Translations under genes and position numbers: made by a program
In this document: in pieces, positions 26,484-35,968 of the stretch
How positions within the stretch are numbered: the stretch's first letter is position 1
How the letters are laid out: every line of letters begins with the position of its first letter
Notes under the pieces: model-generated
The model's input: the letters and a program-made list of their open reading frames with translations, nothing else
What the model was told of the DNA's origin: nothing
The model's database searches: none
Origin: Salinicoccus albus DSM 19776
GTDB lineage: Bacteria; Bacillota; Bacilli; Staphylococcales; Salinicoccaceae
Assembly: GCF_000385175.1 (NCBI RefSeq)
Contig: NZ_ARQJ01000019.1
Location: 1-64,000 of the forward strand
DNA length: 64,000 nucleotides
Direction of reading: 5' to 3'

Positions 26484-26535
26484 TGCACAGACATGTGAAT
26501 TTCTTTGCTATAATTGATAACAAGCTGTCTGTGCA
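26484..26535. promoter_or_regulatory. Inverted repeat flanking an fbp promoter
   Basis: A perfect 10-bp inverted repeat TGCACAGACA (26484-26493) and TGTCTGTGCA (26526-26535) brackets an extended -10 element TTTGCTATAAT whose TATAAT is 26509-26514. Arm centres are 42 bp apart, four helical turns, which fits a protein binding both sites on one DNA face. The transcript would start between the arms, so an RNA hairpin is unlikely. Confidence 0.6.
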
Positions 26536-26601
26536 TAAAGGATTATGAAGGTGGAAGCTTGGTGTAACAGTAACTAATAAGCGGAGGGGAAGTGTCTTAA
26601 A

Positions 26602-28557
26602 ATGGCAATGTCTTATGAGAAAAATTTAAAGAAAAATTATTTGGATCTGCTGGCACGAAATTTCGATCGGGAAGAGAAAGTTGCTACAGAGATCATAAAT
26701 CTGGAATCAATCCTGGACCTGCCAAAGGGGACGGAGCATTTTGTGAGCGATTTACACGGCGAACATCATGCCTTTCAGCATGTGCTGAGAAATGGTTCCG
26801 GCAATGTGCGTGAAAAAATCAAGGACATTTTCAAAGCTTCAATGACCGAAAAAGAGATCAGTCAATTTGCTGCACTGGTTTATTACCCGGAAGATAAACT
26901 GCAGGTGATTAAGAATCAGTTTGAATCAAAAGAAGAATTAGATGGATGGTATGTGACGACCATCCATCAGATGATAGACCTGATTGCTTATGCATCTTCC
27001 AAGTATACACGTTCCAAACTGCGTAAAGCCCTGCCGGAACAGTTTGTCTTTATCATTGAGGAACTGCTGTACAAAAGTGATGAATATTCCAATAAAAAAC
27101 CATACTACGAAAAACTTGTCCAGCAGATTATCGATCTCGGGCAGGCGGATAAACTTCTCATCGGTCTGTCCTATACCACCCAAAGGCTGGTAGTGAATCA
27201 TCTGCATGTTGTCGGAGATATATACGACCGAGGCCCGGAACCGGATAAAATTATGGAAACACTGATCAACTACCATTCTGTAGATATCCAGTGGGGGAAT
27301 CATGATGTACTCTGGGCAGGCGCCTATGCAGGCTCAAAAGTATGCCTGGCCAACATTCTAAGAATATGTGCCCGTTACGATAACTTGAACATTATCGAAG
27401 ATGCGTACGGCATCAACCTGCGTCCGCTCGTAAACCTTGCCGAAAAATATTACGGGGATAATCCTGCCTTCCATCCCAAGAAAACGGCAGACAGCAATCT
27501 TTCAGAACAAGAAAAGACACAGATCACCAAAATTCATCAGGCAATCTCCATCATTCAATTCAAACTTGAAGCCCCCATCATTAAGAGGCGTCCTTATTTT
27601 GATATGGATGAACGGCTAGTGCTGGAGAAAGTGGATTATGACACGCAGGAAATCACTGTCTACGGCCACACATATCAGCTCGAAAACACTTGTTTTTCAA
27701 CAGTGGACCGGAATGACCCGGACAGACTTCTTGAAGAGGAAGCGGAAGTCATAAACAAACTGCTGCTTTCTGTACAGCAATCGGAAAAACTAAAAAGACA
27801 TATGAACTTCATGATGAAAGAGGGCAGTCTTTATCTTAAATATAACGGCAATCTGCTGATTCATGGATGTATTCCAGTAGATGAAAACGGCGATATGGAA
27901 GAGATGGAAATTGAAGGTCAGAAATACGGGGGGCGCGAGCTTCTGGACCAATTTGAAATGTACTTCCGTCAGGCGTTTGCAGATAAAGAAACGACAGATG
28001 ATCTGGCAACGGACCTGGTCTGGTACCTTTGGACAGGAAAATATTCATCGCTCTTTGGCAAGCGTGCAATGACAACGTTCGAACGTTATTTCATCAAAGA
28101 CAAGGCATCCCATAAAGAAGAAAAAAACCCATATTATCATTTAAGGGAAGACGTGGACATGTGCCGCAAGATGCTTACGGAATTTGACCTTGACCCTGAA
28201 CAGGGACATATTATAAATGGCCACACACCGGTTAAGGAAAGGGATGGAGAAAACCCGATCAAAGCAGACGGCAAGATGATCGTCATCGATGGCGGTTTCT
28301 CTAAAGCATATCAGTCCACCACAGGGATTGCAGGATATACACTGCTGTATAATTCCTACGGCATGCAGCTCGTTGCCCATCAACATTTTAATTCAAAAGA
28401 AAAGGTGCTGCATAACGGTGCAGATGCATTATCCGCACGACGGATCGTGGACAAAGAACTGAAACGTAAAAAAGTTAGGGATACAAATATCGGAGAACAG
28501 CTTCAGGAGGAGATCGTGCTTCTGAAAGAACTGATGTCCTACCGTTATATGAACTGA
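26602..28557 (+). CDS. fbp: Fructose-1,6-bisphosphatase, class III
   Basis: The 651-residue gluconeogenic enzyme belongs to the Firmicute-specific class III (Fbp of B. subtilis), a calcineurin-like metallophosphatase. Metal-site motifs are visible: [10 protein letters not shown] near residue 49, [12 protein letters not shown] near 207, WGNHDVLW near 232 and [13 protein letters not shown] near 544. GGAGGGGAAG lies upstream; a second ATG two codons later would also fit. It stands alone between two monocistronic genes and has its own promoter with an unusual flanking repeat. Confidence 0.95.
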   Translation: MAMSYEKNLKKNYLDLLARNFDREEKVATEIINLESILDLPKGTEHFVSDLHGEHHAFQHVLRNGSGNVREKIKDIFKASMTEKEISQFAALVYYPEDKLQVIKNQFESKEELDGWYVTTIHQMIDLIAYASSKYTRSKLRKALPEQFVFIIEELLYKSDEYSNKKPYYEKLVQQIIDLGQADKLLIGLSYTTQRLVVNHLHVVGDIYDRGPEPDKIMETLINYHSVDIQWGNHDVLWAGAYAGSKVCLANILRICARYDNLNIIEDAYGINLRPLVNLAEKYYGDNPAFHPKKTADSNLSEQEKTQITKIHQAISIIQFKLEAPIIKRRPYFDMDERLVLEKVDYDTQEITVYGHTYQLENTCFSTVDRNDPDRLLEEEAEVINKLLLSVQQSEKLKRHMNFMMKEGSLYLKYNGNLLIHGCIPVDENGDMEEMEIEGQKYGGRELLDQFEMYFRQAFADKETTDDLATDLVWYLWTGKYSSLFGKRAMTTFERYFIKDKASHKEEKNPYYHLREDVDMCRKMLTEFDLDPEQGHIINGHTPVKERDGENPIKADGKMIVIDGGFSKAYQSTTGIAGYTLLYNSYGMQLVAHQHFNSKEKVLHNGADALSARRIVDKELKRKKVRDTNIGEQLQEEIVLLKELMSYRYMN

Positions 28558-28573
28558 TATCACAGCAATTATC

Positions 28574-28612
28574 CAGAGCATTGAGAAATCATGAATCTCA
28601 ATGCTCTTTCTT
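28574..28612 (+). terminator. Terminator of fbp
   Basis: A 12-bp perfect stem AGAGCATTGAGA/TCTCAATGCTCT with a 9-nt loop is followed by TTCTTTACTTTTT. Confidence 0.88.
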
Positions 28613-28755
28613 TACTTTTTACAGATATAAGCCGCTGCAATATGTTGCCATATCTGCGATATGTGTTATTCTTTTTATAATTGTTGAAATAGTTAGTCAA
28701 ATTTAAGCCGGTTAAACTTTACGTTTCATATTTTAATATAAAGCGAGGTGTGATC

Positions 28756-28902
28756 ATGGACGCTTTTCCATTGACTGGATGGTTGATTCTCATTGTTCCT
28801 CCAATACTTATGATTCTCTCAGTCGCTCTGTGGTATGTCAGAGAAGTTAAAATGGAAAAAATGGAAGATGAACTGATTAAGAAACAATATAATAATTCCT
28901 AA
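28756..28902 (+). CDS. Symporter small accessory protein
   Basis: A 48-residue protein: MDAFPLTGWLILIVPPILMI begins a single membrane helix (about 8-28), followed by WYVREVKMEKMEDELIK and a short polar tail. GCGAGGTGTGATC supplies a binding site. It ends 15 nt before the sodium symporter start. Small single-helix proteins of this form are found directly upstream of SSS-family carriers in Firmicutes and are thought to be carrier subunits. The pairing is seen in sequence; the role is inferred. Confidence 0.75.
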   Translation: MDAFPLTGWLILIVPPILMILSVALWYVREVKMEKMEDELIKKQYNNS

Positions 28903-28917
28903 AGGGGGATGGATATT

Positions 28918-30537
28918 TTGGGTTCAACAGGGATTCTGATTATTTTTATTCTTTATTTAGTTATGCTGCTGGGCATCGGTATCTGGTCAGCCCGGACAAG
29001 CAGCAAGGGGGCATCTGAATATTTTCTCGGTGGCAGAAAGCTGGGGCCATGGGTCATTTCCATGAGTGAAAAAGCATCGGAAAGCAGCGGATTTATGACC
29101 GTCGGCCTGCCGGGTGAGGGTTATAACACGGGTATGAGCGCCGCCTGGAACTCAGTATCGGCTGTATTTTCCATCTTTAACTGGTTTTTCTTCGCGAAAC
29201 CGATCAGGAGAATTTCTGAGATTCAGAAGTCCATTACGATTCCTGAGTTCCTGTCGTCCCGTTTCCAGGATGACACGAATTCAATGCGCATTGTATCGAT
29301 TGTCGTCATGACTGTTTTCCAGACCGTATATGTGACGGCACAATTTGTTGCTTTTGGTGTACTATTCGAAGTTGTCCTCGGTTTAAATTTTGCGACAGGC
29401 GTCATTGCTGGCGGTATCATCACAATTATTTATACAGTGCTGGGCGGTTTTTTTGCCGTTTCACTGACGGACTTCATCCAGGGAATCATCATCGCTTTCG
29501 CGCTGTTCTTCCTGCCAATTATTGGAATCATGGAAGTCGGCGGATTTAATGAATTGGGATATCAGCTCACAGCATCCATGGGGTCTGAATTTCTGATGCC
29601 GCTATTCGGTGAGTCCGCTCTGACGTTTGCAGGTCTTATCGCAATCATCAGTTACTTATTCATTGGCTTTGGTTTCAACGGATCTCCGCATATACTGGTC
29701 CGTTATATGGCCCTCAGAAACACGCGTGACGTGAAGCGCATCGCACTGATTGGAATTATCTGGATGATGATTGCATACTACGGGGCAGTTTTAATCGGTA
29801 TGGCTGGAGTCGTGTTATTTCCGGACCTGGCAGACCCTGAGCAGATCTTCCCGACGATGGCGGTCGAACTGCTGCCATGGTGGCTTGCAGGTATCATCCT
29901 GGCAGGTTCACTGTCAGCAATGATGTCGTCAATTGACTCCATGCTGCTGATTGCGTCGTCAACCATTGCCGAAGACTTATGGAATAAAATTTTCCATAAG
30001 GGAGAACTTAATGAGGAAAAAACCATTCTGATTTCACGCATTGCAACGATCCTGCTTGGTGCCTTCGGTATCGTCATTGCCATCAATCCGCTGGATTCCG
30101 TATTCTGGATGGCAGTATTTGCCTGGGCAGGACTGGCTACCTGCTTCGGGCCGCCGATTATCCTCTCTCTTTTCTGGAAACGCGTGACGAAAATCGGGGC
30201 GATTGCAGGTATGATTACAGGACCCGCCGTCACAGTCCTCTGGTATTTGTTCCCGCCGCTGGATATTTATGAGGGCGGACCGGCATTCATCTCAGCACTC
30301 ATTGTCATCGTTGTTGTCAGCTTGTTTACTAAACCGCCGGAAGGCGACAGATTTGAGAAGTTCTGGGATGAATACACACGGAAAAATGAGCTGGGTAGGC
30401 CATCATTCCAGCCTTCTGATCTGGAAACTGTCCAAAAACTTGAAACTCAGGATCTGACTACAAAAACAGAAAAAGAGATCATTATGGAACTGCTTGACGG
30501 CAAGTTTAAAACCGCAAGTACATTCGAAAATGGATAA
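28918..30537 (+). CDS. Sodium:solute symporter (SSS family), PutP-like
   Basis: The 539-residue carrier has about 13 helices and the SSS motifs near ASEYFLGGRKLGPW (residue 39) and AGSLSAMMSSIDSMLLIASS (about 332), which holds sodium-site Ser/Thr. PutP-type carriers take up proline or related solutes. The start needs care: an ATG three codons upstream abuts the AAAGGGGG binding site with no spacing, while TTG giving MGSTGILII has 9 nt, so TTG is the likelier start. It lies between a small accessory gene and an unknown gene, probably one operon. Confidence 0.88.
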   Translation: MGSTGILIIFILYLVMLLGIGIWSARTSSKGASEYFLGGRKLGPWVISMSEKASESSGFMTVGLPGEGYNTGMSAAWNSVSAVFSIFNWFFFAKPIRRISEIQKSITIPEFLSSRFQDDTNSMRIVSIVVMTVFQTVYVTAQFVAFGVLFEVVLGLNFATGVIAGGIITIIYTVLGGFFAVSLTDFIQGIIIAFALFFLPIIGIMEVGGFNELGYQLTASMGSEFLMPLFGESALTFAGLIAIISYLFIGFGFNGSPHILVRYMALRNTRDVKRIALIGIIWMMIAYYGAVLIGMAGVVLFPDLADPEQIFPTMAVELLPWWLAGIILAGSLSAMMSSIDSMLLIASSTIAEDLWNKIFHKGELNEEKTILISRIATILLGAFGIVIAINPLDSVFWMAVFAWAGLATCFGPPIILSLFWKRVTKIGAIAGMITGPAVTVLWYLFPPLDIYEGGPAFISALIVIVVVSLFTKPPEGDRFEKFWDEYTRKNELGRPSFQPSDLETVQKLETQDLTTKTEKEIIMELLDGKFKTASTFENG

Positions 30538-30549
30538 GGAGGAGCCATT

Positions 30550-30996
30550 GTGGAGGAACAAAGTACGGAATCAATATCATTGATTCAAACACCCTATGAT
30601 CTTGAGGGCAGAGAACTGGTATGTTATCCATATTTGATCACAACGCTGAAGATCAGCATGCCCAGACCTTTTCTGAAACCAAGAATCGTTTTTACAGTAG
30701 TTACCACTGATCTGGTTAAAGGCATTGCGGCAAGGGCAAATATGTTCCCAGAAGCAGATAAGATTCATATTCAAAAATCCGCACTGGTCCCCCCGGTTAT
30801 TTCTTATGAGCAAGCAGTCAGTCAGGCAAGAAAGCTCGCACTTAAATGGATCATGTACAAATTCCATGTATTCCGGACACCTGCCATCGAAATCGTCCAG
30901 GAGCAGGAATCCTACAAAGCATTCTTCTTCGTTGAAACAGAGAATAAGAGAGCTCTTGTGGATTCGGTGAAAGGACTCGACCGAGACGATATATAA
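30550..30996 (+). CDS. Conserved-looking protein of unknown function behind the symporter
   Basis: The 148-residue soluble protein starts at GTG with GGATAAGGAGGAGCC ahead of it. It shows no signal peptide or helix and no family I can name. Distinct features are KPRIVFTVVTTDLVKGIAAR in the first half and KWIMYKFHVFRTPAIEI in the second. It begins 12 nt after the symporter, so it belongs to that operon; it may be a cytoplasmic partner or an enzyme for the imported solute. A large hairpin follows. Confidence 0.6.
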   Translation: MEEQSTESISLIQTPYDLEGRELVCYPYLITTLKISMPRPFLKPRIVFTVVTTDLVKGIAARANMFPEADKIHIQKSALVPPVISYEQAVSQARKLALKWIMYKFHVFRTPAIEIVQEQESYKAFFFVETENKRALVDSVKGLDRDDI

Positions 30997-31062
30997 GCGT
31001 TTATTTTATTGTTCCTTAAATTCAGATAGATATCGAAGCTATCTGATTTGAGGCGCTTTTTT
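30995..31062 (+). terminator. Terminator of the symporter operon
   Basis: An inner stem AAATTCAGATAG/CTATCTGATTT and an outer AAGCG/CGCTT pair are followed by TTTTTTT. The M24 gene starts 40 nt later. Confidence 0.7.
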
Positions 31063-31105
31063 TATCATTTGATACACAAAACAATTTATAGAAAGGAATT
31101 TTATC

Positions 31106-32272
31106 ATGATGGATTTTAAAGGGAGAAGGGAAAGGCTCAGAGAAAAGATGGAAGAGAACGGCTGCCCTCTCATCATCATCACCAGTCCGGACTCGATTTA
31201 TTATTACACAGGTTTTCATGGTGCCCTCGGCATTGAATGGGGCCGGCCGGAGCTCTTTCTCATGACCATAGACCAGGGCCCTGCAATCATCACGCCTTCG
31301 ATGGAAGAGGAAATGGCCTACAGACAGACACAGATCTCCAATATCCGGCCGTGGATAGACGGACTCGCCGGGGAATGGAGAGAGCAGCTTATCCATTATA
31401 TGAAGTCTTATAAAGGGGAAAATATCGGCGTCGATTATTATTCCATGCCCCACGTTGTTTGGGATTTTCTTACAGTACATATTCACAAAGAACAGATTAC
31501 GGATATTACTCCAATCATCGAAAAGATGCGGATGATTAAAGATAAGGATGAAATACAGATCGCCCGCCATACAGGCGAAGTGGCGACAGCTATGCTGGAA
31601 GGCGCAATGAAAGCAGCCGTGCCGGGCGTCAGAGAATTCGAAGTTTCTCTGGCTGCAAGAAAAGCCGGAACATATAAAGCAGCTGAATTAATGCAGCAGT
31701 ATTATGCGGATGAAAATCCCTTTAACCACCCGGCCATCAGCAGTCAGCAGATCATGGCTACAGGTGAACACACGACAATGTGTCATCACAGAAACAGTCT
31801 GACAAAGCTCGTCCATGGCGAACCATTATTCATTTGCCATTGCGGTTCAGCCCATTTTAAAGGGTTTAACCTTGGATTTGACCGGACGCTTTTTATCGGA
31901 GAAATTAATGACGAAGTCAGCAAACTGCTGGATGTCGCCGAGAAATCCCAGCAAGCTGCTCTGTCGGTGATCAAACCGGGCGCCGTGGCTGAAGAGGTAT
32001 TTAAGGCTTATGCCGGGGTCATAGAAGGCGCAGGCTACCCGATTCCGTTCAGAGCAGGGAGAGCAGTCGGCTTTTCTGTCAACGAAGCGCCGCAGCTTGC
32101 CAAAGGGGATGAAACCATTTTGGAGGAAGGCATGGTATTTGCAGTCGACGGGGGCGCTGAAACTGGTCAGTACCGTACGCAGGTCGGAGACAGCATTGTT
32201 GTCACGAAGGATGGCTGTGAAATCCTCACACCGTTTACCAATGACCATGAATCATTGATTACGGGGAAATAG
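31106..32272 (+). CDS. M24 family (creatinase/Xaa-Pro peptidase-like) protein lacking metal ligands
   Basis: The 388-residue protein has a creatinase N-terminal domain (about 5-140) and an M24 pita-bread domain (about 150-385). The five metal ligands of aminopeptidases (Asp, Asp, His, Glu, Glu) are not conserved: FICHCGSAHFKGFNLGFDRT, RAGRAVGFS, FAVDGGAE and YRTQVGDS replace them, while CHHRN keeps the upstream His pair. Creatinase and ectoine hydrolase are metal-free members with similar changes. So it is probably a metal-independent amidino- or amide hydrolase rather than a peptidase. It follows a symporter operon whose solute it could degrade. Confidence 0.78.
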   Translation: MMDFKGRRERLREKMEENGCPLIIITSPDSIYYYTGFHGALGIEWGRPELFLMTIDQGPAIITPSMEEEMAYRQTQISNIRPWIDGLAGEWREQLIHYMKSYKGENIGVDYYSMPHVVWDFLTVHIHKEQITDITPIIEKMRMIKDKDEIQIARHTGEVATAMLEGAMKAAVPGVREFEVSLAARKAGTYKAAELMQQYYADENPFNHPAISSQQIMATGEHTTMCHHRNSLTKLVHGEPLFICHCGSAHFKGFNLGFDRTLFIGEINDEVSKLLDVAEKSQQAALSVIKPGAVAEEVFKAYAGVIEGAGYPIPFRAGRAVGFSVNEAPQLAKGDETILEEGMVFAVDGGAETGQYRTQVGDSIVVTKDGCEILTPFTNDHESLITGK

Positions 32273-32280
32273 GGCATACC

Positions 32281-32322
32281 GAATTGAACTGTATACTTTA
32301 TCTTACAGTTCAATTCTTTTTT
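32281..32322 (+). terminator. Terminator of the M24 gene
   Basis: A 13-bp stem GAATTGAACTGTA/TACAGTTCAATTC with a 9-nt loop is followed by six T. Confidence 0.88.
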
Positions 32323-32376
32323 ATATTGAATGAATTTGATATAATCCAGTGGATAAACGAAGGAGTAATGCTGGAA

Positions 32377-32877
32377 ATGAAAAAGGGAATTATCTCATTA
32401 ATAATCATCATCCTGGCTGCCTGCGGCATAATATTAGCCAACGAACAAAGTGAACAGGGGCTGGTTGCAGATATTAAATATCACGTGCTGCCGGACCCAA
32501 TGGAACGGAACACTTATGACACCGGTCAGTGTACCCATTACATTTTCGAAAAGGTTAAAGAACGCGGGCATATGATAGAATCCGACTGGAGTGATGCAGA
32601 GCATTGGGCGGAAAACGCAGAAGCGGATGAATATGTTGTCAATGATCAGCCTGAAACAGGTGCTATCATGCAGACCGCCAGAGGTGAAATCGGCCATGTG
32701 GCCTATATTGAATCAGTCAACTCGGATGGCTCAATTCACATCTCGGAAATGAATCTTTATGAACCGCATGAAGTCACTGAACGAACGATTGAAGCCCAGA
32801 ACCTCAACGATTACACGTACATCCATCCAAAAATCAATCCGCATGCTGAATATGAACGCATCCAGGATAACGCATAA
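32377..32877 (+). CDS. CHAP-domain protein, probably exported
   Basis: The 166-residue protein begins MKKGIISLIIIILAAC, a short hydrophobic signal or lipobox LAAC, followed by a CHAP amidase/peptidase domain (about 45-160). The catalytic pair is visible as TGQCTHYIFEKV (Cys) and GHVAYIE (His). CHAP enzymes cut peptidoglycan stem or cross-bridge peptides. The start is ATG with AAGGAG 11 nt ahead; another ATG three codons upstream is too close to the site. No cell-wall binding domain is attached, so it could act at the membrane face. Confidence 0.82.
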   Translation: MKKGIISLIIIILAACGIILANEQSEQGLVADIKYHVLPDPMERNTYDTGQCTHYIFEKVKERGHMIESDWSDAEHWAENAEADEYVVNDQPETGAIMQTARGEIGHVAYIESVNSDGSIHISEMNLYEPHEVTERTIEAQNLNDYTYIHPKINPHAEYERIQDNA

Positions 32878-32911
32878 GGCACACTGATGATTTCAGCAGT
32901 GTGCCTGTTTT
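32878..32911 (+). terminator. Terminator of the CHAP gene
   Basis: The stem GGCACACTG/CAGTGTGCC encloses 10 nt and is followed by TGTTTTAT. Confidence 0.85.
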
Positions 32912-33004
32912 ATGTTAAACTTTAAGTATTCCTCACAATATTTTAAAATGTTTGAATTATATGCTTCGGGGAATATTTTATAAAACTGGGATGGAAGGAG
33001 AATC

Positions 33005-35968
33005 ATGATGTCGATGCCTTTTGATATTATGCTGAACGGTAAGATTCAGCGGGTAGAAGAACAGGAGACAATACGCGGCTATTTGGAAAAGCAGAATATC
33101 GAACCGCCAAGCCTCTGTTATCATCCAAGCCTTGGTGCACTGGAAACGTGTGATACCTGTATTGTAAAAGTAAACGGTGAGTTTGAACGCGCCTGCTCGA
33201 CACAACTGAAGCCGGGTGACGTAATTGAAACGGAAACGATGGATGATGAGGTTCATGAAGCGCAGCTGATAGCGATGGACAGGGTGCTGGGCAACCACGA
33301 ACTCTACTGTACTGTTTGTGATTTCAATAACGGTAACTGTGAGATACATAATACAGTTAAGGAAATGAAAATTGAACATCAGGAAACACCACATACTTCG
33401 AAAGACTCCGGTGTCCAGTGGAACGCCTTTTATCGTTATGATCCCGATCAGTGCATTCTTTGCGGCCGCTGCGTGGAAGCCTGTCAGGATTTACAGGTTA
33501 ATGAAACATTGCTGATCGACTGGAATTTGGAAAGACCGCGAGTAATCTGGGATAACGACACGACAATTGACGAATCATCCTGTGTGAACTGCGGCCATTG
33601 CGCAACAGTCTGTCCTTGTAATGCAATGATGGAAGTAGGCATGGAAGGTGAAGCCGGCTTCCTGACAAACATGGCCAAAGAAACATTCAGACCAATGGTG
33701 GACGTAACCAAAGAAGTTGAAACTGGATACGGCTCATTGATGACTGTCTCAGATGTCGAGGCCCAAATGAGAGAAGAACGTATCGAAAAAACTAAAACAG
33801 TATGCACCTACTGCGGTGTTGGATGTTCATTTGATATATGGACAAAAGATCGGGAAATTTTAAAAATTGAACCCTCTGTGGATGCTCCGGCGAACGGTGT
33901 TTCCACTTGTGTGAAAGGAAAGTTCGGCTGGGACTTTGTCAACAGTGAAGAACGACTTACAAAACCACTCATCCGTGAAGGGGATGCCTTCAGGGAAACG
34001 GAATGGGAAGAAGTTCTAGACCTTATAGAAGGAAAATTCAAAGAAAAGATGGCCCAACAAGGTTCGGATGCACTCGGCTTTATCTCTTCCTCAAAATGTA
34101 CGAATGAAGAATCATACTTAATGCAAAAGCTGGCACGCGGCGTTATCGGTACAAATAACATTGATAACTGTTCAAGATACTGTCAGTCCCCAGCGACAAT
34201 GGGCTTATGGCGTACTGTCGGCTACGGCGGGGATTCAGGCAGCATTAATGACGATATCGCCCAGGCTGAACTCATCATTACAGTCGGTTCCAACACTGCT
34301 GAATCCCATCCAGTTTTGGCCACACGCGTCAAACGTGCTCAAAAACTGCATGGGCAGAAAGTAATTGTGGCGGACCTCCGTAAGCACGAACTTGCAGACC
34401 GGGCGGACTTATTTGTCCAGCCGGCGCCAGGCAGTGATCTTGTATGGCTCTCCGCAGTTACAAAATATATCATTGACCAGGGATGGCAGGATGATGATTT
34501 CCTTGAGCAACACGTCAATGATGTTGAGGCGTATATGGAAAGCCTGGACAAATATACGCTTGCCTATGCAGAAGAAGTTACAGGCATGACCAGAGATGAA
34601 TTAATCGAAATAGCCACTTCAATTCATGAAGCTAAAACAACATCTATCCTGTGGGCGATGGGTGTCACACAGCATGGCGGCGGCAGTGATACAAGTACTG
34701 CCATATCGAACCTGCTGCTCATTACAGGCAACTATATGAAACAGGGCGCGGGTGCATATCCGCTCAGAGGACATAATAATGTTCAGGGAGCGAGCGATTT
34801 CGGCAGTATGCCTGACCGCTTCCCGGGCTATCAGTTCGTCACTGATGATGAGGTCCGTCATCGTTTTGAAAAGAGCTGGGACACAGAATTATCTGTAGAA
34901 CCTGGACTGAACAACCATGAAATGGTCGACGCCATACACGAAGGTAAATTAGAGGTTTTATATCTCAAGGGTGAAGACATGGGCATTGTCGATTCAAATA
35001 TCAACTATGTTCAATCCGCTTTTGAAAAATTGGATTTCTTCGTAGTACAGGACATCTTCTTCTCTAAGACTTGTGAATATGCAGATGTAGTCCTGCCGGC
35101 AAGTCCGAGTCTTGAAAAAGACGGCACATTTGTCAATACAGAACGCCGCTTCCAACGACTTTATAAAGCGTTGAATCCGCTTGGAGAATCCAAACCGGAC
35201 TGGCAGATCATTAAGGAAATTGCCAACCGTCTCGATGCCGAATGGCACTATGATCATCCAGGTGAAATTATGGATGAGGCAGCTTCCTTAACACCGATGT
35301 TTGCCGGTGTGAGCTACGACCGTCTGGAAGGGTACGACAGCCTGCAGTGGCCGGTGGCAGCAGACGGTACGGATACACCGCTTTTATTCGAAAAAGAGTT
35401 CCCGCTGCCTGAAGGTAAAGCGAGACTGTGGCCGGTTGAATGGACAAAACCGATAGATTTCGGAGATGAGTATGACCTGCACGTCAATAACGGACGTATA
35501 CTCGAACACTTCCATGAAGGAAATATGACATATAAATCCGAGGCGATTACAGGAAAAACACCCGGTGTATTTCTTGAAGTATCTCCGGAACTTGCCAAAG
35601 AACGCGGTGTTGAAGACGGCACCAAAGTACGGTTGTTGTCGCCTTACGGCAAAGTAAAGGTCAGCTGTATTGTCACAGACAGAGTATCAGGCAACCAGCT
35701 CTATCTCCCGATGAACACAGCCGGAGAAGGCGCAATTAACTATCTGACAAGCTCTCATGCAGATAAGGATACAGATACCCCGGCTTACAAAGAAGTGTCT
35801 GTGAAGATGGAAGTACTTGAACCCAAAGGAGAAAGCCCGCTGACAAAAATGAATCACCGTTACGGTAATCCACAGCCACAGATCGGTGTCGGGGTGGAAA
35901 AGAAATGGGCACGCAGTGACTATGTATTCCCCGGCGACATCGTTAAAGGAAGAAGGTCGTATAAATAA
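33005..35968 (+). CDS. Formate dehydrogenase-like molybdopterin oxidoreductase, alpha subunit
   Basis: The 987-residue cytoplasmic protein has an N-terminal 2Fe-2S domain (Cys in SLCYHP, ETCDTC, RACS), an 8Fe ferredoxin domain (CILCGRCVEAC and CVNCGHCATVCPC), a [4Fe-4S] site CTYCGVGC near residue 268, and the bis-MGD catalytic domains up to the C-terminal dinucleotide-binding fold. At the active site NCSRYCQSPA, Cys393 replaces selenocysteine and Gln394 stands where FdhF has His141. Members of this YjgC/YrhE-like group in Bacilli are annotated as formate dehydrogenases. AAGGAG precedes ATGATG. The DUF1641 gene follows with a 1-nt overlap. Confidence 0.9.
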   Translation: MMSMPFDIMLNGKIQRVEEQETIRGYLEKQNIEPPSLCYHPSLGALETCDTCIVKVNGEFERACSTQLKPGDVIETETMDDEVHEAQLIAMDRVLGNHELYCTVCDFNNGNCEIHNTVKEMKIEHQETPHTSKDSGVQWNAFYRYDPDQCILCGRCVEACQDLQVNETLLIDWNLERPRVIWDNDTTIDESSCVNCGHCATVCPCNAMMEVGMEGEAGFLTNMAKETFRPMVDVTKEVETGYGSLMTVSDVEAQMREERIEKTKTVCTYCGVGCSFDIWTKDREILKIEPSVDAPANGVSTCVKGKFGWDFVNSEERLTKPLIREGDAFRETEWEEVLDLIEGKFKEKMAQQGSDALGFISSSKCTNEESYLMQKLARGVIGTNNIDNCSRYCQSPATMGLWRTVGYGGDSGSINDDIAQAELIITVGSNTAESHPVLATRVKRAQKLHGQKVIVADLRKHELADRADLFVQPAPGSDLVWLSAVTKYIIDQGWQDDDFLEQHVNDVEAYMESLDKYTLAYAEEVTGMTRDELIEIATSIHEAKTTSILWAMGVTQHGGGSDTSTAISNLLLITGNYMKQGAGAYPLRGHNNVQGASDFGSMPDRFPGYQFVTDDEVRHRFEKSWDTELSVEPGLNNHEMVDAIHEGKLEVLYLKGEDMGIVDSNINYVQSAFEKLDFFVVQDIFFSKTCEYADVVLPASPSLEKDGTFVNTERRFQRLYKALNPLGESKPDWQIIKEIANRLDAEWHYDHPGEIMDEAASLTPMFAGVSYDRLEGYDSLQWPVAADGTDTPLLFEKEFPLPEGKARLWPVEWTKPIDFGDEYDLHVNNGRILEHFHEGNMTYKSEAITGKTPGVFLEVSPELAKERGVEDGTKVRLLSPYGKVKVSCIVTDRVSGNQLYLPMNTAGEGAINYLTSSHADKDTDTPAYKEVSVKMEVLEPKGESPLTKMNHRYGNPQPQIGVGVEKKWARSDYVFPGDIVKGRRSYK

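Noticed and set aside
33484-33807. Long minus-strand frames inside the formate dehydrogenase-like gene and other large genes
   Set aside because: They are antisense shadows without ribosome binding sites, and composition follows the real gene.
34161-34195. Selenocysteine site in the formate dehydrogenase-like gene
   Set aside because: The codon at the active position is TGT (Cys), with no in-frame TGA or SECIS-like hairpin.
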